NCBI GenBank assembly: GCA_020881915.1
Contig: JAJFPB010000001.1
Location: forward strand, 3,658,001 to 3,722,000
Source of the DNA: Paramyrothecium sp. XJ0827
Lineage: Eukaryota; Ascomycota; Sordariomycetes; Hypocreales; Stachybotryaceae
DNA length: 64,000 nucleotides
Direction of reading: 5' to 3'
Shown here: positions 10,930 to 22,700 of the stretch, one piece after another
Position numbering within the stretch: the first letter of the stretch is position 1
Layout of the letters: each line of letters starts with the position of its first letter
Notes under the pieces: model-generated
What the model was told of the DNA's origin: nothing
The model's input: only the letters and a program-made list of their open reading frames with translations
The model's database searches: none
Made by a program: the position numbers and the translations under genes

Positions 10930-11716
10930 GACGCTTGCTGGCTGGATTCGTACGTAAATGATATACGAATAATGAAGCTTATTGCTTGTTGGAAAGAAGC
11001 TCGGAAATTTGCAAACCGGTTTGTAGGCAGCAATGCCGTAGGTGAATGGTGGTTGCTGAGTCTACGCTCGGCACTATGCGAAACGAGTAAAAAAGGCGTC
11101 TGTAGAAATTCCGAAGCTCGAAATATTGGTGACGTTGGTCCCTTGCGCGACCCGGCTATAATCGGAGATCGAGAATTGCAGGAAATATGTGTAAGCAAGG
11201 AAGGCTAAACCAATTTGGGGACCCGACCAGTGCTGGCGAACGATAGTGAGTCTATTTGGAAGCCCAAGGTACTGGGGCACCTCTGCAGCTTTACCCCAGC
11301 CTCTGGAGCTCGTTTTCCCCCCGCCGAACCCCGTGCCCCAGTCGGACTTTTGTGCCGTTCTGCGGCCCTCGCTTCCGGTCGTCGGCTGCTAAACCACCCT
11401 CAAGAACCTGCGTGCCCCAGCTTCCTGCATATCTTCCGCTACGAGGTTAGGATAGCAGCGCGCCAAAGGGATTACGAAGAATCATACCAGAAGAGACTGC
11501 GATCTCGCCCAGACCCAGGACATTGGTTAGGCGGAGCGCCGACTACGCAACGCTAAATTGATTGAAACGGGGTTTACCTTTACAGCACTAGACTTGTCGG
11601 GTTAACATCCGCCGAGTGCATCGTCCTCCCAGGGACCTCAACGTTCTTTTTCCTCGCATTCTCCTTTCTTCACTCAAGACTGTGCGCTTTTGTCTGCGTG
11701 GTAGGCATAATTGACA
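10930..11716. promoter_or_regulatory. Divergent promoter region JAC1 / b2-like dehydrogenase
   Basis: 787 bases between two divergent starts. No coding signal recognised; it should contain both promoters and leaders. Confidence 0.5.
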
Positions 11717-13587
11717 ATGGCTAAGATCTTCAATGCGGCCGAAGGTAAGCGAGCAACACACGCATTGCCTCCTCACTCAACTCTCATGAACCTGCTTGAG
11801 GCTGACTCTTACACTCGTTTCGTGATCCGCCACGACAGTCGCCAAGCACAACACTGCAGAAAGCTGTTGGGTCGTTCTCTACGGCAATGTCTACGATGTC
11901 ACCGAGTTTCTCCCGTCGCATCCAGGCGGGACCAAGATCATCCTGTCGTTAGCCGGCAAGGACGCCACCGAGGAGTACGACCCCGTTCACCCGCCGGGGA
12001 CGCTGGAGGAGCACCTCAGGCCCGAGGCCAAGCTCGGCCAAATAGACCCGGACACGCTTCCGACAGCCGAGACGCCTGCTGTCGAGAGCGAGGTGTCGAA
12101 GGATGCCCCTGCCCCTCTGGAGTCGCTGCTGAACCTCGACGAGATTGAGCAAGAAGCCACGAAGCGAATCTCCAAGAAGGCGTGGGCCTACTACTACTCG
12201 GCGGCCGACGATCTACACTCCAAGAGCTTCAACAATTCCGTCTACCGCGATATCCTCCTCCGGCCGCGCGTCTTCTACGACTGCACGGCCTGCGACCTGT
12301 CGACGAGCGTCCTCGGCCACAAGCTCGGGCTGCCCATCTTCGTCGCGCCGGCCGCCATGGCCCGGCTGGCGCACCCGGACGGCGAGCACGGCATCGCCAA
12401 GGCGGCGGCGCGCTTCGGCGCCATGCAGATCATCTCCAACAACGCCTCCATGACGCCGGAGCAGATCATCGCCGACTCGCCCGAGGGCCAGGTCTTCGGG
12501 TGGCAGCTGTACGTGCAGAACCAGCGCGAGAAGAGCGTGGCGATGCTGAAGCGCATCAACGCCATGCGCGACCGCGTCAAGTTCATCTGCCTGACGCTGG
12601 ACGCGCCGGTGCCGGGCAAGCGGGAGCACGACGAGAAGTCCAACTTTGACCGGGGGCTGACGGTCGAGGCCGGCGTCAAGTCGGGCGAGGAGAAGCGGCC
12701 CGGCGGCGGCGGCGTGGGCCAGCAGCTCTTCTTCGGCACGGCCAGCGACCTGACGTGGGCGACGACGCTGCCGTGGCTGGCGGCGCACACGGACCTGCCC
12801 ATCGTGCTCAAGGGCCTGCAGACGCACGAGGACGCCTACCTGGCCGCGCGGTACGCGCCGCAGGTCAAGGCCGTCATCCTGTCCAACCACGGCGGCCGCG
12901 CGCTCGACACGGCGCCGCCCGCCATCCACACGCTCCTGGAGATCCGCAAGTACTGCCCGGAGGTGCTGGGCAAGATCGAGATCTGGGTGGACGGCGGCAT
13001 CAAGCGCGGCACCGACGTGGTGAAGGCGCTGTGCCTGGGCGCGACGGCGGTGGGCGTCGGCCGGGCCGCGCTGTTCGGCCTGGGGGCCGGCGGACAAGCC
13101 GGTGTTGAGCGGGTGTTCGAAAGTGAGTTTGATTTGTTGATTTGTTTGGCGGAACAACCAACAGTCCCGTTACCTTTACCCCCTTCGTTTCTCGGATGAG
13201 AAAATGCTTGCCTTCTTTCACATGCTAATTCGGGTTTTCCCCAATTCTAGTCCTTGAGGCTGAGACAGCGACCTGCATGAGACTACTGGGAGCCAAGAAC
13301 ACGTCGGAGCTAGGTCCCAGATTTGTAAGTGCCCCTCTCCCTTCATCTCTCTCTGTGCGTGGTGCATGCGCTGCGCGAGCGCCCGTTCTCCCCCTCGCCG
13401 AGCCCATTTCCCCGGATTGCTTGGCGGTCATCTTTGGGGCGGGGAGTGGATTCCCACCATCTGACAAAAGCGAGCTAACACAGCTAACCCCCTTCCAAAG
13501 GTCAACGCAAGGCGTGTGGAACGCGATATCTATGACGGAGAGCCCGGGCTCGACAAGCAGGGCTTGTGGACGAAATCGAAGCTCTAA
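11717..13587 (+). CDS. CYB2: Flavocytochrome b2-like FMN 2-hydroxyacid dehydrogenase with C-terminal SKL
   Basis: Exons 11717-11744, 11839-13122, 13251-13324 and 13501-13587 give 490 aa. A cytochrome b5 domain starts at once (heme ligands His37 in SHPGG and His60 in DPVHP). The FMN barrel follows with [12 protein letters not shown], the lysine in IVLKGLQ, the catalytic histidine in LSNHGGR and [17 protein letters not shown] for phosphate binding. Known role of the family: oxidation of L-lactate or another 2-hydroxyacid with electrons passed to heme. Yeast Cyb2 has a presequence for the intermembrane space; none is seen here. Instead the last exon ends LWTKSKL, a peroxisomal PTS1-type tripeptide. 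Exon 2 is far more GC-rich in third positions than its neighbours. Substrate and location are inference. Confidence 0.9.
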
Positions 13588-16500
13588 AAAGGAACCGGGG
13601 CACGGTCACGAGCGTATTGACGGCTGCGTAAGCGCACCGTTATGGGGATGCGCGGACCAGAAGCAGCAGGGGGCAAGGAAAGGAAGGGGGGGGCAGACAA
13701 TTAGAATCGAAAACAGGCTCTACTGTCTAGATGTCAATGATCAACTACAACAGAGTTTGTACTGTAGAGACACTGTAAGGTATTGTTCCGCACGTTTTAC
13801 ATATAGGCGTCCTGAGGCCATATTGCATATTGACCAAAAGCAAGGAATATTGTCTACTCCGCAAGCTTCCGTGACATGACATGAAATGAGCATCGAAAAT
13901 GATCGTCGCCTCGGAGATGCTAGCTCAGAGAGGAAAAAGCTGGACGATACATTTTGCTTTTGGGGAAGCGAATCAGCGCACGCGGGGCCGAGTGAGGAAA
14001 ACACTTCGTCTGACCAGCGAATGGTCGACATGATGGATCAGATATGTATTTACGTCCTTTTGGCAAAGACGACGATAGAGTCGTCACATATGCCAAGCTC
14101 CCGTGCTATTCGCCCACCATCCGTGACCGCCACGAGGGCCCAAGAACGGGCGTTGCCAGTGGCCGGAGCTGGCCGTCACGGTTGCGGTCCTGGACTAATA
14201 GACTAATCCTTTGCATTGGCGGCGGCCAAAGGGCCATCCGGCACTCCTCGGGCCAACGTTTTTCGGTTACGAGAAGGAGCTGCAGCTAGCTGCCTCGACC
14301 TGGGCTAGTTGAGCATAGCATGGCAATAATCGTCACCAGGTCACACTCCTGGAAGAGGGTTCGGCTTGGTTTTCCCTGTTGCTAGCGCGGCTTACAGCGG
14401 GTGGCTACTTTTGGCTTCGACGCCACACCGGGGGGCGGCGGCGCGGCGAAGTGCTCAACTTCTTGTCTCACGCGAGCAACGGTCTGGACAAAAAGCCCGT
14501 TTGATGAGTAAGTTTCAGAAACACAAGCTCGGCGAGGAGAATCCTATAGACAAGCCACTGCGGTTGTCTCACTGTTGTCCCAGCCAACGCGTTTCTGGAA
14601 GGTGACTCCGGCTCGAAACTTCGGGGCGGAGTTGGACGTAGCAGATAGAATCTCTTTGCCGGCGGCGGAAAACTGAAGTCAAGAGCCAGCAGCGGTGATG
14701 CTGTGTTCTGGAGTGGGTTGTTGTTGCATATACAACCCGCATCTATACTCTGTAGGTGACGCTATAATTGACAGCTCTTTGGCTCGTTCGTTGCGTTGGC
14801 TTGGCACCGTAGTGGCGGGAGGCCAGGCCCAAGTCGGCATACCGTCATGCATGCCACCCTCCATCACAGGTCCCTGCTAGGCAAGGGATGGGACGTCTTC
14901 TTTTTTACATTAGCACCTGGAGGCGTTGCCGGGGATGTGAGAAATTGTGATGGAGGGTGCATGAGGAGGGGGATTTGGGATTTGCCCGAGGCACGCTGGC
15001 ATTTGCACATGCTTTCAGGCCTTGAGAGCAATGCCCTTTGCGTGAGCTTGGGGGAGCATCACGACGAAGCTTCTGCCGGACCAGTTCTCTTCCCCACGGC
15101 TGCGCTGGTCAATCCGAGGGGACCTTTTGCGTACAAGGTAACATACCCCGTAGTTCCGAAACCCACTAACTAGTACTGGAAGCCTGTGGGACCTGGAGAG
15201 GAGCTCCATTCGTAGTTGTGAGCGGAAGTATACGGCTCCCCACGATTCTCCCAAGACAATGGGGTGCTCGTTTCCCTGCCGCTTCCAGGTGGACGTGTAT
15301 GAACCCATGAAGCCGAGGGAACGAATTTCTTCAGCGCCAATCCCCATCCCCGAGCAGGGCGGGCCCAAGCCACTGCAGAATCGGGTTGTTGGTCACTAGG
15401 CTCTCTAGTGAAGAGAGAGCCGTATTGGATCGTATGCATTTGGGGGGGGAGGACAGACACCAGGTCGGTCCAGGGGATCGCTAGCTGGGGCGCCCTGCCC
15501 TGTCTCGTCTCCCCCGCATTGGCAGCTGAATGGGGGGGGCCGGGGAAATTTGTGTGTGGCCCTTCCTTTGGCCCTCTCGAGACCGTTGGACCACTGGACG
15601 ACCCTGGCCCCCCTGGTTCCTTTTTTCCAATGGTTTGCGGCTGTCCATCGCATCTTGTTTCGGTGGGCTGCCCGGTTAGGAAGTTGACGGCCGAGCCGTG
15701 GTCCGCGCCTCCGTCCGCCCTAAGCCTAGAACGGGGCCCCGTCGGGTGTCGCGCGCCCTCTCGTCGCCGTGATCTGATCTGGGGGTGGAGAAAATGATAC
15801 AATCTTGGCAGGGAAATTTGAACGGTGGAGGCAAAGAAGGATGGGATGGGGTGGGAGAGGGAAAAAAAAGGGTCAGTCATCCATGACAGCGAATGGTTTT
15901 TTTTTTCGTCCTGTCTTTCGATCCAGCAAGGCGTAGATGCCTGCTGCCTTTTGGCCATCCTTAGCTCTAGAAGAGGGTCGACGTCTGTGGGTGCGCCCAG
16001 ACAAGAGACGCCGTGTCGGTGGACCATTCCAGAAGATATTGGCAGTCTGGGCATCTCGTTTATAGCATGGAGACAACAGCCAAGTTTCGCGAACACCTAT
16101 GGACTGTACTCGCCCTCACTCATATGCACATCTCTCTCTATTTTTTATTTTTTTTAAATGAACCAGGCTGCGACGGTTGTATTCGGCATGACCATCGAGA
16201 CCTGGCTTAGCCCAAGCCCCCTCCGCCCCTGGTCCCCCTAGGCCCCCCGGGCCACACCCCCCGTCCCTCCCTCTCCCAATGAGGTCACGAGCATGATTCA
16301 CCTCCATCGTGTTTCCCGGCGATCAAATTATCATCCTTTGGCCACCCTGTGAGGGAACCTTTCCAGTAGGTGGGCCTTTTGCTGCCCTGGAGCTAGGTGT
16401 ACACCCCCGGGCCAGAACCTTACTCCATATCCACACGGCCATTTCGTGTATGTAATGAAACAGAGGTAAAGTAAGGTACAGAGCAGCAGGCAGGTAGGCG

Positions 16501-16783
16501 GCTGCAACGTAAACTTGGGTAAGGTGAGGCGAGGTAGGGTATGCTTCCTTTCGCCGTGTCTGTCCTCACTACTTAATCCGTCGTGACCCGTACCGGCACC
16601 CCTCGACCCGTCTTTGTCTCCTCTCTCTTCCTGTTCCTTTTCGCTTCCTCGGCGCATTGGTCCAACTCACTTCCTCTGCCATCCGCGTTATACAAGACGG
16701 CCGACGACCCATCCGAGAGCCCCGTCCGCGTCCACTTTGGAAACGAGTGCCCTCCTCTCCCTATCACCTGCGAGTCGCCCAAC
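13588..16783. other. 3.2-kb gene-poor region
   Basis: No recognised gene. Homopolymer runs (G7-G9, T9-T10) and G-rich stretches argue against coding over much of it. One long open frame on the minus strand (15170-16096) is listed separately. ACCT/AGGT-type motifs cluster at 16459-16537, before the DUF3712 gene. Confidence 0.5.
15170..16096 (-). other. Orphan open reading frame, 308 codons
   Basis: An uninterrupted frame of 308 codons in an otherwise gene-poor stretch, so not the shadow of an accepted gene. The translation resembles no family I know and is rich in Pro, Ser, Gly and Arg; parts come from homopolymer runs. By a rough stop-frequency estimate, a frame this long is unusual but not impossible by chance in 64 kb. 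I lean to noncoding. Confidence 0.15.
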
Positions 16784-18002
16784 ATGTCCGACGAAAAGGA
16801 GGTCTCCCCCGTCGTCGTCAACGGCTCGCCCGTTAAGCCCAAGAAGAGACAGACTTGCGCGCGCCATTGCAAGCGATTCTGGTGGATCTACCTGATCGTC
16901 TTCATCTGTGTTGTGGTTCTGGTCGTGTGTTTGATGTAAGCGGCCGAGCTCCCCCCTTTGCCAATGCTGGCGCATTGTTGAACTGTCCGTATCCTAACTG
17001 TATTCCTGCTCGTAGCATCTTTGTCGCTGTGCCCAAGATTGCCCAGCACAAAATTGATGAGGCTCATCTTGAGATCCAGGGCGTCAACGTCCTGCAGACC
17101 CGTAGCGACGCCTACCTGATGGAGATCAACTCCACCATCACCACCGACGGCAAGATCAAGGCCAACATTGACGGTTTCGAGGGTGTCATGTACCTCGAGG
17201 ATCTCGAAGGCCACACTCCCTTCGTCAACATCAACTTCCCCGCAACCAACGGTGACAAGCACCAGACCGTCAACGTCAGCCAGGAGGTCCAGATCACAGA
17301 CATGGATGCCTTCACCACCTTCAACATCTGGTTCGCCAACAACGACACTCTGCGCGTCACGGTCGAGGGCAAGACTCATGTCAAGCCCAGTGGTCTTTCC
17401 CGCAAGTACCCTGTCGATTTCAAGAAGACGCTCGACATCAAGGGCCTGAACCTCTTCGCTGGAACGCGTGTCATCGAGCAGGAGAGTGACATCTTGCTCG
17501 ACGCGGATGAGCGGGGCCGCAACTTCCATGGCATTACCGAGATTCCCAACCAATCCGTCTTCACTCTGGATATTGTAAGTTCCTCCGCCCCTCACTGCCT
17601 CTGGCTGCATCCTTGGAAAGGAAGACAGACAAGTAGAGTCGGAAATTCCATGTTCGCTAACACGGAGACATGTAGGGCAACGTCTCTTTCACCAACTTCA
17701 TCGACAATGACAGGGTCGGCACCCTTTGGATTGAGAACCTCGTCCTCCATCCCGGCATCAACCGTCTGAACATCACTGCCAACATGACCCAGGCTACAAT
17801 CATCGACAAGGTGCGCACCAGGGAGTACTGTGACGACGGCATCGTCCCCTTCAAGCTGCTCGGCGACGAGGTTATCAACCACGGCCAGGATCTCAGCTAC
17901 TTCGCCGCTGGCCTTTCCAGCGCCAATGCCACTGTGCCCATCAACATTGGCGCCATCATCGAGAGAGGTTTCCATTTCAGACCTACTTGCGCTCGAGACT
18001 GA
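16784..18002 (+). CDS. Membrane-anchored DUF3712 protein
   Basis: Exons 16784-16935, 17016-17574 and 17676-18002 give 345 aa. The N-terminus is cytoplasmic and basic (VKPKKRQTCARHCKRF), followed by one hydrophobic segment (WWIYLIVFICVVVLVVCL, about residues 33-50). The rest is a beta-rich extracytoplasmic domain with possible N-glycosylation sites (INST, NVSQ, NDTL, NQSV, NVSF, NITANMT, NATV), matching the fungal DUF3712 family, which resembles LEA14-like folds. The function is not known. The frame stays open upstream to 16583, but MSDEKEV in a good context (CAACATG) was chosen. The protein is probably a type II protein of the secretory or plasma membrane. Confidence 0.85.
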
Positions 18003-18383
18003 AGTCTCAGAACGACTTCGGCAAGAAGTCATGAGCAGCCATGAGCCTTGCGCCTATTGTAAATGTTTGTTCTCTTAGTAGATACCACTTGGGGCATGGA
18101 GGCGATGTTGTCTTTTTTTGTACAAATTCCCAAGACATTGGTGGCAATTCTAGGTCTGGCTTCCGAGGATGACTGTTGCCCAGTTACTGTCAAAAGTAGC
18201 CCAGGCCGCGGGGCCCCGCGTACCGTAATTGATGATACCTAAAACAGACACTAATAATAATATCAATGAATAATGTTGTGCCAACGGTTATGGGTATTGT
18301 TGGATCCATCGTCGGATAGAGGTCGTGTGTCCTAGTGTGGTCGCACTGTCCGTGGGTGACGTGAGTATATTGCATCAGTTGGC
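18003..18383. other. Convergent 3' spacer DUF3712 / HCNGP gene
   Basis: 381 bases between two stops; AT-rich in the middle (18230-18290). Nothing else seen. Confidence 0.6.
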
Positions 18384-19300
18384 TCATTTCCAGCCGGCTT
18401 TCCGCTTCTCTCCTCTCGAAAGGCCTCCAACAGCCGAGGCGTTGGCTCCAGCGGCCTGGGTTGTGGACGGGACAAAGTCGATTGAGCTCCTGCCACCGCT
18501 GGCTTGTTCAGCTTCTCTATCCTTGACAGCCTTCTCTCGCGATTTTCTTAGCTTGTCAGCAAAGGCCCAGTCTGGGAGGGCATCTGGATTCCACAAGTCT
18601 GGAGGCAGCGTCGTCTGATACTGCTGCCTTCCCTCAATTTCCACAAATCCCATGAGCTTGTCCATCAAGCTAGGGTTTGCCAATGCCGTCGAATGCTCGA
18701 GCTTGGAGTTGAAATGCGTGCCCTTGCGCTTGAGATCCAGAAACTGCTCAAATCGCTTGGTTGTGCTGGCAGGCGGTGAACCTGGCGGTGACGGTGGTAT
18801 GTCAAGGTTGGGGACGGTTGGTAAGGTCAGATTTTGTATCAAGGCGCGATTGGAGGAGTAGGGTGATGAAGGAGCTTGCAAGCCATCCTCGTCCACTATG
18901 GCTACATCGTCCATGGAAGGCAGTGAGGGTCCCAGAGGGACATCATTCTGCGGAAGAGGGCCTACGACAGGCTCCTGTTCGACCTTCTCAACAATAGATT
19001 GCGTCGAGACAGGCACCGGCACTTTCACAAGAACGGCATCAGCGCATTGTTAAATTTAGCAACAACTCTCCTGTTCAGACTCACCATTTTCTGATTTTGG
19101 CTCCGGTTGTTTAGTTTCCGTGTCTTTTTCGCTGCGTTCTGCAGCTACTGAGAGAGCTGCCTGGACCGGTGCCTAGATGGTCATGCCGTCAGTTATTAAT
19201 TGAAGATTGGAGCGTCGCCTCTTTGACATACTTGAGAAGGCGGCTTAGCACTAACTTCATCTTCCTCGTCGCTACTCGCGTACGCAACAAGTCCCACCAT
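18384..19300 (-). CDS. HCNGP-family protein (SAP30BP-like)
   Basis: Three exons on the minus strand, 19300-19232, 19172-19085 and 19021-18384, give 264 aa. It starts MVGLVAYASSDEEDEVS, the usual acidic start of this family. The HCNGP core lies at about residues 140-225: FEQFLDLKRKGTHFNSKLEHS, NPSLMDKLMGFVEIEG and LPPDLWNPDALPDWAFADKL. The human relative SAP30BP was first described as a transcription regulator and later as a splicing cofactor working with RBM17. In this window the gene is divergent from PRP5 across 447 bp. The frame before the chosen ATG stays open for another 111 codons up to 19633; family wording favours the shorter form. Confidence 0.87.
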
Positions 19301-19747
19301 TTTGTGCACTGGATATCTGGACGTCAAAGACTGAGCAAATCCCTTTTCAGGTAGTTGGTAGCCCACCTCGAGGTTTGGAGAGGCATGCTTTGCTGAGACC
19401 CAACCTGGCTTAGTGCGATTTTCAACGTCACCAACCGTTAGAGGGGTAAACTTCGGCAGGTGGCAGCTCTCAATTGCCCACCCGCTCCAGCTCCTCCAAA
19501 GATCTAGCCGAGTCAGTCTCGATTCTTTGCATAATCGGCACCAAGCTTCAACAGCAGCTTTTCTCGCCCGCGACGCCACCATCTTATCGACGTTGATGTG
19601 CTTGCGCACCGATCGCAGGTCCTTAGCCGTCACATACCGCTCGAGTATTCAAGCCCATAACGTGCACTTCCTTTAGCGGCGCAGAAGAAAGTAGTTCTCA
19701 CCACTACCGTGGTTTCGCTGAGCCCACGAGCCCACGAGACCACAGCA
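19301..19747. promoter_or_regulatory. Divergent promoter HCNGP gene / PRP5
   Basis: 447 bases between divergent start codons. On the minus strand the frame of the HCNGP gene remains open across 19301-19633, which is unusual for a leader. No known motif recognised. Confidence 0.5.
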
Positions 19748-22700
19748 ATGGCTCGGCCGAGAGACTCGCGCTCACCAAGTCCTGCAGGCAGCCACCATAG
19801 CTCGCGACGCCCACGCAAAGACGATGATCGCCGGGATAGGGACCGTCGAGATGATGCCAGGGATTACCGTCGTCGGTCGAGGTCCCGCAGTCCTGACGTG
19901 AGCCATCGCCTTCCACCACGCGATGACCTCTGCTCTAACCGCCGTCTTCACGAACAGTACAGGTACAGAGACCGGGATCGAGACCGCGAGAGGGACAGAG
20001 ATCGGGGTCGACGTGATCGCGATCAACCTCGAAGACGCGACCGCTCCATAGACCGGCGAGACGACGACTACCACAGGGACGGCCGCCGCGATCACCGCGA
20101 TAGAGATAGGCGCAGGTCTCGAGATCGTTACAATGAGAGGCCTCGCTCCCCCGACCGCAGGAGGAATCGCAGTCGCGACAGTGACAAAGACCGCAGAAGG
20201 CGAGAAGACTCTCGAGATCGACCTTGTGGGCCCCGCGAGGGCACAGCTGACATCCAAGCTCGCAGCGCTCGTGATGATGGCCGGTCGCGCAATGCACCTG
20301 TGGCGGACGGCCTGAAGGGTACCAACGATGCCGTAGGTAACCCCCATGGTGCGCAATTCTACAAGTCTAATCACTTTGCGCAGGCCTCTCAACCTTCCCC
20401 GAGCGCCACCCAAGACGAACAAAAAAAGGCAGAACGTCTCGCCAAGCTAGAAAAATGGAAGAAGAAGAAGGAGCAGGAGAGCCAACAACAACAGAAGGAT
20501 GTGAACCCCAGCCAGACGAGGAACCTTCTTGCTGAAATGGACAAGAAGGCCGGTGTAGGCTCACCCTCGGCTGTGGCATCACCTACCACGTCCTCCGTTG
20601 CTTCTCCGATGCCAAAGGAAGTGTCAGGTGATGCGTCGCCGGCCACTCCATATGCTGGCAAGTTTGACCCCAAGGCCATAGCCAAGAAGTCGGCCGCCAC
20701 TAGATCGCACGATGGCACGAAACAGGTACTTGGCTTACTTGATAGTCACTCGGCGCCGTTGGCCGCACCGCCTAAACAGACCGTGGCGGGTAAGCATTGT
20801 TCCTCCTCTAACTATTACCCCATTATTGATAGCAGTTGTACAGCTTCAGCATTGCCGACGAACCGTGCCAAAACAGGTGGATTCGGGTTTAGCAAGGTGC
20901 TGGGTGATAATGACAAACTCCCAAGTAAACGAAAGCTCAATCTGGATGAGGAGGAGACTACAAAACGAAAGCTCACCAAACTGCCTGCCTTGCCTGTGGA
21001 GACGGACAACACGCCTTATGCCGATCAGGACGAAGGCGGTGAATCCGACGATGACAACTTTGCAGAGACGGAGGAGGAAGCTGCTGCTGCTGCACGTGCG
21101 CTACATGAAAAGCGGCTTCAGGCCGAGGCCGAGAACGAGAACCCAACAGAGGATCCTGCCGAAGAGGCTGCCAAGCCATCCGAAGCAGAAGCGGAAGCGG
21201 AAGCTGAAGCTAGCGGAGGAGCAGTGCTGGCAGCTCCAGCAACAGCAGAATCCGAAGTCCGAGCAAATGGCAAGGCTGCCACAAACGGGGTGACTGTAGA
21301 GCCGGCCCCTCAAGATCAGATGGACGTCGACGAGCCGGAAGACGTCGATCCGCTTGATGCGTTCATGTCTGATCTTCAGGAGACGGAGGTGAAAAAGCCG
21401 GGAAACAAAGTGTCCGCAGCGAAGAAGCCTCAAGAACCAGAGGCATATTTCAGCGATGATGATTTCGGATTCAAGGCTGATGGTAACGAAGACGCAAAGG
21501 CTTTCCTAGCCATAACGAACAAGCGCAAGAAAAAGGACATTCCTACCGTTGATTACACGAAGATCGACGTTGTGCCTATCCGGAAGAACTTCTGGGTGGA
21601 GCCTGCAGAGCTCAATTCGCTTACCGAAGCCGAGTTGGCAGACTTGAGATTAGAGCTAGACGGCATCAAGGTCAGCGGGAAGGACGTGCCTAAGCCTGTG
21701 CAGAAATGGGCACACTGCGGTCTCACCCGGCAAACCTTGGATGTTGTTGAGACTTTGGGATACGAGAAGCCGACACCCATTCAAATGCAAGCTATTCCGG
21801 CATTGATGTCCGGTCGAGATGTCGTTGGTGTAGCTAAAACTGGTTCTGGAAAAACGGTTGCTTTCCTGTTGCCAATGTTTCGACACATCAAGGACCAGCC
21901 ACCCCTCAAGGATACTGATGGTCCCATCGGCCTCATCATGACGCCTACTCGCGAGCTGGCAACGCAGATTCATCGCGACTGCAAACCGTTCCTCAAGTCA
22001 ATGGGTCTTCGAGCCGTTTGTGCTTACGGTGGCGCACCAATTCGTGATCAAATCGCCGAGTTGAAGCGCGGGGCGGAGATTGTTGTCTGCACACCTGGGC
22101 GTATGATCGACCTCTTAGCCGCCAACCAGGGTCGAGTCACCAATTTGCGACGAGTCTCGTACGTGGTCTTGGACGAAGCGGATCGCATGTTTGACATGGG
22201 CTTCGAGCCTCAGGTGATGAAGATCTTCGCCAACATGCGACCCGACAAGCAGACCATCCTCTTTTCTGCCACTATGCCACGCATCATCGACTCGTTGACG
22301 AAAAAGGTACTTAAGAGTCCCATTGAGATAACTGTTGGTGGTCGCAGTGTCGTGGCCAAGGAGATTGAACAAATCGTGGAGGTTCGCGAAGAGGACACAA
22401 AGTTCCTGCGAGTCTTGGAACTCCTGGGTGACCTTTACGATCGGGATGAGGACGCCCGTTCGCTCATATTTGTTGATCGACAAGAAAAAGCCGACGACTT
22501 ACTTAAGGAGCTTATGATGAAAGGCTACCCCTGCATGTCCATCCACGGTGGTAAAGACCAAGTCGATCGAGACTCGACTATATCCGATTTCAAGAAGGGT
22601 GTCGTGCCGATCCTGATTGCGACATCAGTAGCTGCCCGTGGCCTAGACGTAAAGCAGCTGAAGCTGGTCATCAACTACGATGCCCCTAATCATCTGGAAG

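Noticed and set aside
10365..11198. 277-codon frame overlapping JAC1 on the same strand
   Set aside because: Out of frame with the clear HPD J-protein; translation is a Pro/Arg/Ser low-complexity artefact of high GC.
12213..13157. 314-codon open frame antisense to the b2-like dehydrogenase
   Set aside because: Same cause: extreme GC third positions. Composition is Arg/Gln/Asp/Val-rich and no family is recognised.
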